This document shows positions 19,536 to 31,102 of a stretch of DNA of 64,000 bases, piece after piece. The stretch comes from Camelus bactrianus (lineage: Eukaryota; Chordata; Mammalia; Artiodactyla; Camelidae), in the NCBI RefSeq assembly GCF_048773025.1, contig NW_027413957.1, positions 4,464,001-4,528,000 of the forward strand, given 5' to 3'. The notes beneath the pieces were generated by a model that saw only the letters and a program-made list of their open reading frames with translations, searched no databases and was not told the origin of the DNA. The position numbers and the translations under genes were made by a program. Position 1 is the stretch's first letter. Every line of letters begins with the position of its first letter.

Positions 19536-21395
19536 ATAGACATCAAAGCACGTTTCAAACTCTAAAGCGATATAAACATGTAAGAAATTATTATAACAAG
19601 GACAAAATTTTATGCAAATCACCAATGCTTGGTTAATTGCTTAAGTGTTAAGGGAAAATTCACTATACTGTCCAAATGTAAAACATGCTCATTTACAGCA
19701 GTTTCCTCTACAGCTGTGCCAGGGATGAGGTGGGGAATATTTGAAGGTTTCTTTTTTAAACACAGCTGCTTTATGTATTACTGTCAATTTTCTCCATTCT
19801 TTTCAATTTGATCCTTTGGACTTCATCTTTTATGCTTCTAAAATGGGCAGAACAGCAGACATTTGGTGACGGTAACTTGCAAATGCAGAAGTGAGCACTC
19901 CAAAATGAGTTAGAATCCACATAAGCTCCTTTACTCCAAAAGATCGTCCCAGATAAATGCTTTGAAATCATTAGTCTTAATACATGGAATATTCCAGAAA
20001 AGAAAGTGAATTTGCTTTCAGAACTTATTTTAGGAATATATTTTTTAAAATAGTTACTGTTATAAGCAAAGATAGAAAATAAATTTTATGATAAGTAATA
20101 TTTTGGAGGAAATAGAGTGATCTAGATGATCAAGGGTCTTAATAGTTGTATTATACTACTGAGATCTCAGTGAAATACACACACATGAACACACATAGAT
20201 AGTTAAACCTGAATGATTTCAAGACCTCTTTGGTCCAACTTTATTGTAGATCTTTGAAATAAAGAATTTAAAATTAAATGCACCCAGAAGTTCACATTAG
20301 TCTAAACTCCTATCCAAACAATAAATGCTTCTAGAGCCTCCCAAGAAAGATGCTCTCCTGCTTCCAGTAACTTCCAGTGACAAAGCAATCTTTTCCAGCT
20401 CCATTGTTAGAAACGGCTGCCTTAAGCAGAGCAGCCAAAAGTGACTCCAGCATTTCTCTAGAGCAGGGGCTTCAAGGTTACAAACTGGTTGGGAAGCCAG
20501 GTTAGGAGACTTGTCTTGAAATTGCATTTGCCAGGCAAGCACACTGTTTGTACCTGGAGTGTGTGTTTACTTGACATGGCTTGGGAATGGGGCAAAGCTA
20601 TGGACATTAAAGTTGACTAAAAGTCCTGTTCCAACCACCCATTGGTACCTCCACTGTCCCGAGAAACTTCCATCTTCCCAGTTCTGCCCTTGGCAGCATG
20701 CCACACATGTGTGATACTGCTGGTTTGTAGAGTCACAGTCAAATGCCAAATGCTAGGTGTCTGTATATGTTAAAACTAGATTAGACAAATAAGCCATGTG
20801 CTAAATTGTCATGATTTCAATAGATCAACTGTGCTGAGGAGATTCCAAAGCGAGGAAGTGGTAGATTCAAGCAGCAAGATATATTGTCAAACAAAATTAA
20901 CTAAGAAATTATGTATCAATCAATAATCTTCTAAAAAGTCTTGTAATGACCTCTGCTACTCTATTTAAGCATAAATAAGATAATCAACCATGTTCCCTAT
21001 CTGGAGATTAGATCTTTTCCAATTAACCTGACTTAATTAACTCTCTAAGGTACTGAATTTCAGATGCCTCAGACACTGTACTTTAAGATCATTACAACTG
21101 GAGTACTCACAGAACTTGTTATTTTTATCATTTCAAGTATAGTTACTCATTAGACAAATGGAATTCAAAATTTAAATTCATGTGTGGGGGTTGGTAAGGA
21201 GTGATACAATCAAAAAATGCAAGCCCAATAAAGACAACTGAAATAAACCAAAATGAAAGAATTGGGAGACCAGTCTTTGTTCCCTCATTAAGGATTATAG
21301 GAAAGGAAGTCAGTTAGCTTCTGGTAACCACATGGCGCTATGTCAAGTAGCCAGCTTTAATCAGTCTTCTTTGTATTGACCTTGCTTCCCATCTC
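19536..21395. other. Long unassigned stretch
   Basis: About 1.9 kb of mostly AT-rich DNA without a recognised repeat, gene or RNA. Short open frames show no domains. The low repeat content is itself notable in this window. Confidence 0.4.
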
Positions 21396-21699
21396 ATAGA
21401 CAATGCCAGTAGATGGGAACATCATCAACTTCCTCTCCACATCCCCATCTGCCTTGGCATCTCTTCTTCCTGCCTCCCACATGATGGGAGGCACATTCCG
21501 ACCTTCTATTCAAGGTTCATCAGTTTACTTTTGCTCTGGCTCACATCCCTATCTCCTCCATAGAGACCATGCTCCATCAGACAGCCAGTGTCTCTCTGTA
21601 TCCTCAAACCCTCTCTCTCCACTGGCTCCTTCTCCTCATTTGATACAAAGGTTTAGGTCTCCCCCATCTTACAGTCAAGAAACAATGCCCGCCATCACC

Positions 21700-22470
21700 C
21701 CTCCAATTCTACTGCTATCTTCTTCCTTCTTGAAAGATTTGTCTATGCTCCTTGCAGCCCCATTCTCAACACTCATGCCTCAACTGCCCAGAGTCTGGCT
21801 TCTGCTCCCACAATATCACCGATGCTACTCTCACAGAAGTCTTAATGACTTCCTAATCCAATGACCACATCTCAGTCCTCATCTTATATTTTTTTATTGA
21901 GGTGAAATTCATATGAAGATAAAATTAACCATTTTAAAGTGCATGGTTCAGCGACATGTAGTACATTCACATGTTCCGTCACCCTGAAAGGAGGCTCTGT
22001 CCCAGCAGCCGCTCCTCATTCTCCTTTTCCCCTCAGCCCCTGGCAACCGCTAACCTGCTTTCTATCTGTATGGATTTGCCTGTTCCAGACATTTCATATA
22101 AACAGGGTAATACAATATGTGGTCTTTTGCGGCTGGTTTCCCTCACTTAGCGTAGCGTTTTTGAGGGTCATCCAGTTGTCGTGTGAATCAGTGCTTCATT
22201 CATTTTGCTGACTAAGCAGTGTTTCATTGTACAGATACACTGCCTTTTCCTTATCTATTCATCAGTTGATGGGCATTTAGGCTGCTTCTACCTTTTAGCT
22301 AGTCCTCATCTTATTTGACCTTTCAGAGGCATGTGACATTGCTCGCCTCCATCTCTCTCTTACGAGCCCCTTCAGTGTAGGTGTTCCCAACCACCCAGCC
22401 TCGGTCCTCTTCTTTCAGTCTCTGCACTCTGGTTAGGTGAGCACCTCTGTTCCACAGTGCCAACTACCAA
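21700..22470 (+). mobile_element. L2 LINE reverse-transcriptase fragment, split by an L1
   Basis: Downstream of the L1 insertion the frame reads LFDLS-A and then a degraded GVPQGSVLGP-like box (about 22378-22412), which is the finger/palm region of an L2 reverse transcriptase. Upstream, 'gaccacatctcagtcctcat' is the matching preceding L2 segment. DNA at 21400-21700 may extend the element but is not certain. Confidence 0.65.
21888..22300 (-). mobile_element. L1M 3' end, reverse, with perfect target duplication
   Basis: The plus strand shows the reverse of an L1M 3' UTR and ORF2 end ('tttttttattgaggtgaaat', 'cagcccctggcaaccgcta', 'tggatttgcctgttccag', 'catcagttgatgggcattta'). The word 'agtcctcatcttat' flanks it at 21874-21887 and 22301-22314, an identical 14-bp target-site duplication within the L2. 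Confidence 0.9.
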
Positions 22471-23370
22471 TGGCCCCTATGACATCTTTGTCTGCTTCTA
22501 GTACAGATCAAGGTGTACTGTTCCCAGGATGTGAAGAAAAGTGCAACAGGAGTACTTGGGACCCCAATATGCAAGCCATGCTCCAGGTAGCGGCAGAACA
22601 CTTTACATTGACTCCCAATCTCCCACCACCCAGGAAAAGCCAGACAATGGGAAAGAGAGAAGGACCTGGAACCAAATGCCTCCTATAATACTCTCCCCTC
22701 CACTGGCCCATTTTCTACCCTTCAAACCACATATACACAATATCAATTCAGTTGGGAAAGAAGTCAAAGAATATGTGTCATGTAGACAGAACAATTGGTT
22801 GACTCCATTTTTCATTTTTCAATCTATTGCTTTGTTGTCAGACACAGCTTCAGTGCAAAGTTTTAGCAGCAGAGGGAAAGTTCCGTTCCAGCAATTCATG
22901 CTTTTGTTATTTTCTCTCTTTTCTCCTCCTCACACTGACTCACCTTTGGCTAAAAGAAATATACAATCAGCAAATATTGACTCAAAGGACTATGCGATTT
23001 ACATCTTAATGCAGACTAATACGTCTCATTGCAATGCTCTTGGGAACTGCTTATCCCGGCCCATTTTTGTCTTTTGCTTTCAGCTTAACTCTATTTCTCC
23101 TTTGTGATTTTAACAAGTGACACAGATCAATGCTTTAGGTTTTGCAGGGTAGAGATGGACAGTGTTACGGCAACAGGGTCTCTTTAGCTTCCAGCCCTTC
23201 CCGAGGGGCTGAAAAGGACAAGAGTCATTAGGACGGTGTCAGTGCTTCAAGAGAAGTATTTCTGTTGTTATTAATAAAACTAACTGGAAATCATTCGTTC
23301 AACATTAAGCAAGCATTTATCGAATGCCTACCGTGTATTCCCATAGCCTCCTTGGCATGCATCCCTAGTA
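22471..23370. other. Unassigned stretch
   Basis: No gene or repeat was recognised. A 188-codon plus-strand open frame (22541-23107) has no recognisable domain or exon signals and is not called. Confidence 0.35.
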
Positions 23371-23374
23371 CTGC

Positions 23375-23500
23375 AATTAACATGTTGAATAGGAATTCTG
23401 TTCACTTTTCTATTTCTCCTCTTTACAATGTGAGCTTCTTGGGGCAAGGACCACGCCTTGTTGATTGCTGTATCTCCTGTGCCTGGCTGAGAATAAGTGT
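23375..23500 (+). mobile_element. L2 3' end
   Basis: The sequence 'gtgagcttcttggggcaagg', 'attgctgtatctcctgtgcc' and 'agaataagtgttcattcatt' is a plus-strand L2 3' UTR ending in its tail. It meets a reverse L2 tail to tail. Confidence 0.7.
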
Positions 23501-25110
23501 TCATTCATTCATTCAGGCAATCAATAACTAGTTACTGAGTGCCTACCATGTGTCTGGCATTGTTCTGTGCACTGGGGATTCAGCAATGAATAAAACAGAT
23601 AAAAATCCCTGACTCTCCTAGTGTTTTATTTACATTGTCAGTGGGGGGGGCGGCGGCGGGGGGAGTAGACAATAGATAAGAAAGTAAAATATGCAGTATG
23701 TTAAATGATGGCAAATGCTATGGATAAAAATAAAACAGGGAAGGGGGTAGGAAGTGTGGGGGGTAGGAAGGTTGTAGTTTTAAATAGGATAGTCAAGGAG
23801 GTCTTCCTGAGAAGGTGACATTTAAACCACGACCAGAAGGAGGGGAATGAGCAAGCCATGTGGATATATGCGGGAAAAGTGGTCCAGGCAGAAGGAACAA
23901 GAAGTGTAGTGGCTCTCAGAGGTGATGGTAGGAACTTGACTTTTACTCTAAAGGAGACAGGGAGCCATGGGTAGGCTCTGAGGAGGCAAATGACGGGATC
24001 TGACTTATATTTTAACATTGTTACTCTGGCTGCCATGAAGGGAAGAGACTGTGGAGGGCAAGAGTAGAGGCAGGGAGGTCATTTATGAGGCTATATTAAC
24101 AATAATTTGAGTAAGAGATGATGCTGGCTTGGACCAACATGGGAGCAGTAGAGGTCAGGAGAATGGTCGGGCTCTAGACCTATTTTGAATTTTCATTAAA
24201 AGGATTTGCTGGAGGATGGGATGTGGGGTAAGAAAGAGAGGATTGAAGCAGAACATGAGGTTCTTTGGGAAAATGGGAGGATAGAATTTCCATTTATAGA
24301 GATGGAGACCACTCCAGAAGAGGCAGATCTGGGGAGTGAAGGATCAGGAGGTCAGTCTGGGTACTGTGAAGCTGAAGATGTCTGCTAGACACCAAAGGAG
24401 GGATGTTAAGCAAGGAGGTGGAAGTAGGCGCCTAGAGTTCAGGGGAGGAACCTAGGCTAGAGATAGACATTGGGGAGTGATTGGCACAGAGTTGGTATTT
24501 AAAGCCATGCGATTTGATGACAGCAGCATGGGGGTGAGTGTAGATGGAGTAAAGATAAAGGATGGGGGAAGAGGGTGAACCAGCAAAGGAGACTGAGAAG
24601 AAATGGCTAGTGAGGGAAGAGAAAGCTCAGGAGAGTGTGGTGTCCTCGATGTGTTTCCAAGAGAAGGAAATGATCAAGTGAGTCAAGTGCTCCTGACAGG
24701 TCAGTCTAAATAAGGACTTGGAGTTGATCATCGGGTTTAACACATAAAGATCATAGGTGACGCTGAGAAAGCCATTCCCCTGGAAGAGCAGTGCTGCTCT
24801 AATTGGGTTCCAGAGAGAATGAGAAGTGGCCATTCAGAAAGAGAGAAAATGGAGACAGTGAGTACCTGCAACTTCGCTCAGGAGTTTTTTTTTTACTGGT
24901 TTCTGTACAGATGGGCAAAGAAGCAGTGGTAACTAGAGGGGAATGTGGGGTCAAGAGCTCTTCCCGAATCGGGAGCAACTGCGACGTGTGGATGCTGATG
25001 AAAAGACCCAGGAGTGAAAAGAAGATTGAGGACGCAGGAGGGAGAGAGGAGAATGAAGATGGCAAGGTCCCTGACTAGCAGCTGAGAAGGGAGGAGTTTA
25101 GCGCAGGAAT
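23500..25110 (-). mobile_element. Long L2 LINE, reverse (about 1.6 kb)
   Basis: Read on the minus strand this begins with the L2 3' tail (plus-strand 'gagtgcctaccatgtgtctg', 'ctggggattcagcaatgaat') and runs back through most of the reverse-transcriptase domain: 'aggaggtcttcctgagaagg', 'gggatctgacttatatttta', 'gtaagagatgatgctggctt', 'gagtgtggtgtcctcgatg', 'aatggagacagtgagtac' and 'gaatgtggggtcaagagctc'. A GC-rich expansion (23642-23664) sits near the tail. It is one of the longer L2 copies in the window and has no coding capacity. Confidence 0.85.
23642..23664 (+). repeat. G-rich GGC expansion inside the L2
   Basis: A run of eight Gs, two GGC-type units and a run of six Gs interrupt the L2 3' UTR. 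It is G-quadruplex-prone in a loose sense but does not offer four clearly separated G3 tracts with short loops. Confidence 0.8.
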
Positions 25111-25188
25111 GAACAACTCTCACTGAGTTCCTCCAATGAGAACCTCCGATGCTAGGTATCTGCATCTCTAAAATGGGGCTAGTGGAAC
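25111..25188. other. Spacer between L2 copies
   Basis: Nothing was recognised. Confidence 0.3.
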
Positions 25189-25189
25189 T

Positions 25190-25322
25190 CTCTAAAATGT
25201 GTGCTCCATGAGGGCAGGGGTGTTTGTGTGGTTGGTCCTCTGATGTATTCCTGGTGCCTAGAACAGAGCCTGGCACACATGGCAAGAGGTTAAAGATATT
25301 TATTGAATGATTGGCTAACTTG
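25190..25322 (+). mobile_element. L2 3' end
   Basis: The run 'gtgtgctccatgagggcagg', then 'ctgatgtattcctggtgcct' and 'agaacagagcctggcaca', ending 'tatttattgaatgattggc', is a textbook L2 terminus. Confidence 0.8.
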
Positions 25323-25980
25323 TTTCTAATTATTTGATAATGAAAACCTCAAGATGGGCAGAATAGTGTTACAGCGTTTTGACAATTAAATGGAATGTAT
25401 TCTAACATTGGGATTTCAATCTTCAGAAACACACAGTGTATTCTAAATACATCTCTGTACTTTTATACATAATCTAAAAGTATCAGGCATGTAGATGTTT
25501 AGGAGACCCAGAGGCAGCACCACTAACACTGTCATAAATGTGCCTAAAATGGATATTCAAAACCTAGAAAATGATGGTTTTGGAGGCCTCAGCCATTGCT
25601 GGGGAGCCGTAAGGAAGTGTTATGTACACATCTGTTAAATCAAAGGTGCAGCTTAAAGCTGTTGGGAGAAGGTGTGTATTTCATTCCTTGAGCAGAGTCA
25701 AAAACTCACCTCCTTCTTCTTAAAGACATCTAGTGATGGAGAGTCTTCGATTCTTAAGGATGTGTTATGACGGCTTCTCTCTTTAATTAATTCTAAGAGC
25801 CAGTGGCTGAAAGAGGAGAGGATTATCAGCCCCTGAGATTGTTTTCAGGATCTACTAAGGCCCCGAAAGCAAGTTCCTTGGAGGAGGACACTTCAAAACA
25901 TGAAAGAGGCATTCCAAACAGAATGCATACTCGACTCAACACATAATTTGTTCCCAAGTGATCCTTTTACATTTTTATGT
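25323..25980. other. Unassigned stretch
   Basis: No gene or repeat was recognised. Confidence 0.35.
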
Positions 25981-25984
25981 TTTG

Positions 25985-26112
25985 TGGCACGTATGGTGAT
26001 ACATAAATGAACAATATGCAGGTCTCTGCCTTGAAGGAGTTCATGGTCTATTAGCGGAGACTGTCCGGGAAACAGATCATTAGGAGAGCATTAAGGGATG
26101 ATACAATAGTGT
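25985..26112 (-). mobile_element. L2 3' end, reverse, diverged
   Basis: The sequence 'gatacataaatgaacaatat', then 'ctgccttgaaggagttcatg' and 'ttagcggagactgtccgg', resembles the reversed L2 3' UTR. Confidence 0.5.
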
Positions 26113-26170
26113 TGTTAAGGAGTATCCAGGACGGACGTCTCATCAGCTTGGGGAGGGAGTTCCAGGAAGA

Positions 26171-26448
26171 TTTGTTTCTTTTCTATGGAAAATTTCAAAT
26201 ATGCCCCAAAGTAAAGAGACATGTATGTGAAACCCGTGTGCCCGTACCCCAGCTTCAGCTGTTCTCAACATCTTTCAACCTTGTTTCACTCATTCCCTTC
26301 CCCTTATTTTTTCCTGGAGTATTTCAAAGCTAATCTGAGGTATTATGCCAATTCACCTATATTCCTAAACCTTATTACACTTCTTTAACTACAAGGACTT
26401 TGTGAAATATATAACTGCTATCACTCTTCGCCCAGTTAACAATAAGGA
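26171..26448 (-). mobile_element. L1M 3' UTR fragment, reverse
   Basis: The plus strand carries 'atttcaaatatgccccaaag', 'ccgtaccccagcttcagctg', 'ggagtatttcaaagctaatc' and 'cccagttaacaataagg', which follow the reverse of an old L1 3' UTR. Confidence 0.6.
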
Positions 26449-26640
26449 AGACGTCCTAAGGACGCTGGCTTCTGCATGCGCGCCTATAGAACACGGAGGT
26501 GTGAGCCAGGAGAAAGCGATGGCCAGATTCAAGGGGACTATGAGACCTTGAGAGGGGCAAGAGAGAGCCTGGATTTTGTGGAAAACTACAAGTTGTTCAG
26601 TGACGGGAACACAGGGCCACCACTGTGCTTCTAGGCTCTG
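26449..26640. other. Unassigned spacer
   Basis: A locally CpG-containing stretch ('gcatgcgcgcctatag', near 26476) without a recognised repeat. Confidence 0.3.
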
Positions 26641-26644
26641 AGCC

Positions 26645-26850
26645 AAGCAAGGCCCTCTTTCATACTATCTTGTTTAATCTTCACAACAATGGTACTACAA
26701 GACAGACATATAATTAACTACAGGCAGGGGAAGTAGGCTTCAAGATGTCAAGTAAGTGGCCCAGCTCTGGCCCCACAGATAAATAAGCGGAAGAGTCTGA
26801 CTGTGAAGCCAGGTCTTTCTGACGTCCTCGGTGCGTAACCACGGGGCCAT
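26645..26850 (-). mobile_element. MIR SINE, reverse
   Basis: Landmarks are 'atcttgtttaatcttcacaa', 'agtaagtggcccagctctgg' and 'gaagccaggtctttctgacg'. Confidence 0.7.
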
Positions 26851-27685
26851 CCTTCCTTCACAGATTGTCCCCAGCCTCAAATGTTTGTCCCTTCAGTCTT
26901 GTTCTACGTAATTATCTACTTTACCAATTAATGACTGCTTGATTTGCTTCTTAAAGTGTTGATGTGAACCTTTTGGAGGGGCAGGGGTTGGTTGGGTTCA
27001 AAGGAGTAGAAATTCACAGCAAGACTCTTGATTATAATATATGAACCTTTGGTTGATCAAGCAATGTGAATTTAACTGAGTCATCTACTGTCGCCAGAGA
27101 TGAGCATATCCTCATTGCAAGAAAAGCATCCAGAAGGAAAAATCAGTCTCCTGAGTGCTGAGCTCACCAAGCTGCGGTGGTGAAGCCGTGGTGAGCAATG
27201 CAGATGGAAGAACCCCCTTATTTCCCTTCTTGAGAAATGCCCGTATCTGCTGATGCAGATATACGAAGGTAAGAAAGGGCTAATTATTCTGTTTTTATGA
27301 GAACTGAATTTTGTACTTAATTAATAGATTAAGTTATTGCCTGTTGCTAACAGGCTGTGTTCTCAATGAAACCAAATACTATGACAATTGCCAAGTTTAT
27401 TTGATAGTTTATTGTATGAATGCTAAAAGTCTATTTTACTGAGTTTTTTCCCCCCTGTATTAGTTTTGGCTGCAAGCCCTGGTTTTAGGTATCACAATTT
27501 CCCTGCTATTTTCATTTGGCCGTTCTCTTGGTATGCGTTTAGTTTGGGGTTTCTTCTTTACAGAGTGATGTTCCAGAGTCTAGCAGTCTACACACTTCGA
27601 TTCCTCTAGCAACAGAATCACAAGAAAGATGGCAGGGCCTGGTGAGTCCCTTCCTCTCTCCGCCACGCCCCAGCAGGACATGGTG
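26851..27685. other. Unassigned stretch
   Basis: No gene or repeat was recognised. A small imperfect inverted repeat lies near 27242-27265 and is not distinctive. Confidence 0.35.
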
Positions 27686-27689
27686 GCTG

Positions 27690-28000
27690 AGGTCATGGGC
27701 ACTGGCCCCAAAGACATGTGTTCTTATTCCAGTTCCACCATGGCCAGTTTTGGAGCTATGGGAAAGCAAAAGTGACCCTGGCATCTGGCTCCATGTCCAG
27801 GCTTTGGCCCACGCTCCCTGGGCTTGACACCCAGTCCAGCTCACTGCTCAGCGGCATATGCTGTGCCAAATCACAGAACTTCTCCATGCCCTGGCTTCCT
27901 CAGCTGCAAAACAGGGTTGATCTTCCAAGCGTCTGCTGCATGGAGTTGTGACGTGAGGAAGGACTGAGCGCTTGGCAAATACATGTTAGCTGTTACTCAT
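27690..28000 (+). mobile_element. MIR SINE with an internal insertion
   Basis: The head ('gacatgtgttcttattccag') and the core and tail ('ttctccatgccctggcttcc', 'tcagctgcaaaacagggttg', 'aatacatgttagctgttact') fit MIR. About 100 bp at 27740-27845 does not fit and looks like an insertion. Confidence 0.5.
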
Positions 28001-30190
28001 TTCCCAATGTCCCAGAGCAGAGGGGAGAGAGTGGCTTTGATTGTTGAAACCCTAAAAGTCAACAAAAATCTGCTATGCAAATGATTAAAGAAATCAGAAT
28101 TCCATTTGCTCAGTGAGGCAGAAAGAGAGAGAGATTAGCAAGCTGTCCTTGGTAGTGGCCCCACCAAGGCTGGGAGGCTTGTGGAGACGGCCAGGCCATC
28201 ATGTCTGTCCAAGGAGCTCCTGAGGTGCAGAGGCCCCTGGAGCTTCTAGACGGAGCAACCTTACACTCTTGGTTTCAGAGAAGAATCCCATACAATTAGC
28301 CTGTCTCTCTTGCCCTGGGAAAACCCCTGGAGTTGGGGTGACAGTGAGCTTAGGGAGACTGCTGACAGCGGACACAATGCCAGCGGCCTTGTGAAGGGCT
28401 CCCTGACTCCCACGTTGAAATGCTACTGTAGCATCTTTAGGCTGTCTCTTCACATTCCGCTGATACCAGAGCGTCCTGAACATATCAGAACCTTTTATTT
28501 GAAATAAAGTCTGCTTTGCCTAAAGAACAGAGCTCAATAGCCTCGTTAGAGCAAAATGCCACCTGAACATTAAACAGAGCCTGAAGGGAACGTCCCTACC
28601 CCAAATTTAGGGTGAAGGGTAAGGGAAGAAAAGGGGTTGGGAAAACAAAGAGAAACAGCAAAATGCTGAGAAAGGTAAGGAACAGAGGAGGGGAGTAACT
28701 TAGAAATGTGTACTGCAGAAGTGTGGGACAGGGCCACGGAAGCGGATCCAAGAAGCCACATCGGGGCACCAGCCGCACGTCAACTTTACAGCAAGAAAGC
28801 ACCTTCTATTTCATTTACCAAACCTATTCATATTAGAGACTGGGAAACTGACGCTTGCCTGCTCGTGGTCACACTGGGCGTCGGTGAGAGCTGGGGGAGG
28901 AAGCCTGGCCACCTGCCTCCCTACCTGGGTCTCTGGAAGTTGTTGCTTCTCCCCACCACCAGGTGCAAGGCTTGGTTTGAAATGAGAACCCTTTTCTTCC
29001 TACAATATCTACAGTGAATTGTGGGGACATTCATGCCACTTCTGTCCTAGACGTCAAGCCTTCATTGCATGGTGTGCTTTATAAGTAAACTAGGGTTCCC
29101 TGGGTAGAGGCTGGGTTCTTTGAGAGGCCTGGAGGTGGAGAAGAGCTCCACCAAAGCCCTGGAAATAATAGTCAAGGACCCCGACTGACCGGAGGGGAAG
29201 CAAAGAAAGCCCTGAATTTTCTGCGACTTTATCAGAATGCATCAAAAATGAAAATTGCGATTTCTTCTGAGAAAATATTGGTGCTTTCTTGTTTTATTAA
29301 AGGGAAACTTCTTCTTTTCTGATACACACGCTGGTGCCATGGAGTGATGATTTGTCCCATTTTATCTTCAGTGTCCTGGGAGAAAAATGAGATAAAGCTC
29401 CTTTCAAAGTGGCCTGAAGAATCCTCTTGAGATGCAGATGGAAGCCAGTGACTTTCAAAACTGGTCAGAATAATTTCACAACTGAGACAAAAGCAAATAT
29501 ACTCTGCTACTGCCTATAAATTCTCACCCATAAATGCATTTTCCCAATAAGCCTGCTGGCCACCCATCTCGTCTCTGAATTCCCATCCTGTGCTAATGAA
29601 CATCCCAGATCCACACAGAACACCCGCTACACCTGGTCTGAGCCTTTGCAGCTTGCGTTCGTCTTTATAAATTTGGTTCTATCTTGCAGTAAAAACAAGA
29701 TCGCTATCAATTTGTTTGATCTCCCCTGCAAGCAGCTATAGGACATTGTTAATTCTCTCCCAAGACATTTCCCCTCTCACTCTAAGGGAGATAAACAGAG
29801 TTATTCTAAACCCTTTGCTGTGTTATGACAATCTTCTCAGAATAATTACCCTAACGCATCCACAAGAGCAAAGGAGGACATAAAAGATAAGACTGCCAGA
29901 GTTTAAGCCAAAGATCAGTTGAAACATCCAGCACTTTCAAAAATAATATTTAGAAACAAGAACTCCCAGAAAACATTCTTATGCTGATTTCCACAAGGCT
30001 GTAAAGGTCAATGGGCCCGACCCCATGCTGAACAATAGGTTTAAAATGCAGAGCTAGACATCCAGTCACATATGAATAAAGGAATGTAATGCATCAAGAA
30101 GTATATTTTTCTTCCGATGAAAACATTAAAAAATAGTGTCCCAAAGATAGCAGGGTTGTGGCAGTGAGCTTGTCACCAAATGATGGAATT
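28001..30190. other. Long unassigned stretch
   Basis: About 2.2 kb in which I recognise no gene and no repeat. The part 29640-29960 is free of repeats and has the look of slowly evolving non-coding DNA, with AT-rich cores interspersed with balanced sequence. This is an impression only. Short open frames (for example 28706-29017 plus) have no recognisable domain. Confidence 0.35.
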
Positions 30191-30194
30191 CACT

Positions 30195-30355
30195 AAACAA
30201 GTTATAAGAAACTTGACTAAGGAAATTGTGCCAGCCCCTCCAGTTTGCCGTAGTTGGTACTGAGATACAGAGCCAGTTAGCACATGTTGGGGGTGGGTGG
30301 CTGGAATTTGAACCTAAATAATAAGACTCTAGAGCCAGTTCTATTAACCAGGGAT
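30195..30355 (-). mobile_element. MIR SINE, reverse, diverged
   Basis: The stretch 'agaaacttgactaaggaaat' followed by 'gactctagagccagttctat' and 'taaccagg' mirrors the MIR head. Confidence 0.5.
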
Positions 30356-30641
30356 GGTGTGAGAAATTGGGATAAGGTGAAGCTCAGGGATGGGATGTGT
30401 GGTCACTTGGAAGATGTTACCTGCTCTGTCCACTAACCTTAAGGGGTAAATCTGGCAGCAGAGGTGGTGGGAAGGAAGATGATTTTTCAGTTAGGAGAGA
30501 GTATTTCAGTTCTTGGTTATGCCCTTTGTTAATTTCTCATTCAAGTTTCTGAAGCCTGTCCTGCTGATATACCATCCTTGAAGTGCAGTTGGTTGGCATC
30601 TCGTTAAAAAAGAGGTTTTCAAAAATACAGTGCTTTTATAG
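30356..30641. other. Unassigned stretch
   Basis: Nothing was recognised. Confidence 0.3.
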
Positions 30642-30646
30642 GACAC

Positions 30647-31097
30647 TGTAGTAGACTGAATTGTGTCTCCCCAAAAGGTACGTTGAAGTCCTAACCCACA
30701 GTACCTATAATTATGAACTTTTTTGGAAATCAGGTCTTCGTAGATGTAATCAAGTTAAGACAAGGTCATGCTAGATTACTGTGGGCCCTAAATCCAATGA
30801 CTGGTATTCTTATAAGAGGAGTGGAAATGCAGACACAGGAACACAGACACATAGAGGAAAAGGCCATATGATGACAGAGGTAGAGGTCAGAGTGAGGCAC
30901 TTCCAAGCCAAGGCACACCAGGGATTGCTGGCAAGAGGAAGGAAACCTCTTCCCCTAAAGGCTTCAGAGGAGCACGGCCCTGCCAACACCTGGATTTCAG
31001 ACCTCTAGCCTCTAGTACTGTGAGACAATACATGTATATTGTTTTAAGCCAGCAAGTTTGCAGGGATGTGTTATGGCAACCCAAGGAAATTAATACA
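30647..31097 (+). mobile_element. MaLR (MLT1-type) solo LTR fossil with intact 5-bp duplication
   Basis: The 451-bp element starts TG and ends CA, and reads as a whole MLT1-like LTR ('gtagactgaattgtgtctcc', 'gaagtcctaacccac', 'atgtaatcaagttaagacaa', 'gtgggccctaaatccaatga', 'acctctagcctctagtactg'). A 5-bp duplication 'gacac' flanks it (30642-30646 and 31098-31102), the size ERVL-type integrases make. It has no internal viral region, so it is a solo LTR, probably over about 100 million years old by family. Confidence 0.9.
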
Positions 31098-31102
31098 GAC
31101 AC

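Noticed and set aside
21403-21864. 153-codon Ser/Pro-rich plus-strand frame
   Set aside because: It runs into the L2 relic and is in a different frame from the L2 reverse transcriptase; it reads as a by-product of C/T-rich repeat DNA.
22541-23107. 188-codon plus-strand frame
   Set aside because: No recognised domain, splice context or repeat; composition does not stand out from the surroundings.
23642-23664. Canonical G-quadruplex
   Set aside because: G-runs are long but do not give four clearly separated G3 tracts with loops of 1-7 bases; only a loose G-rich expansion is claimed.
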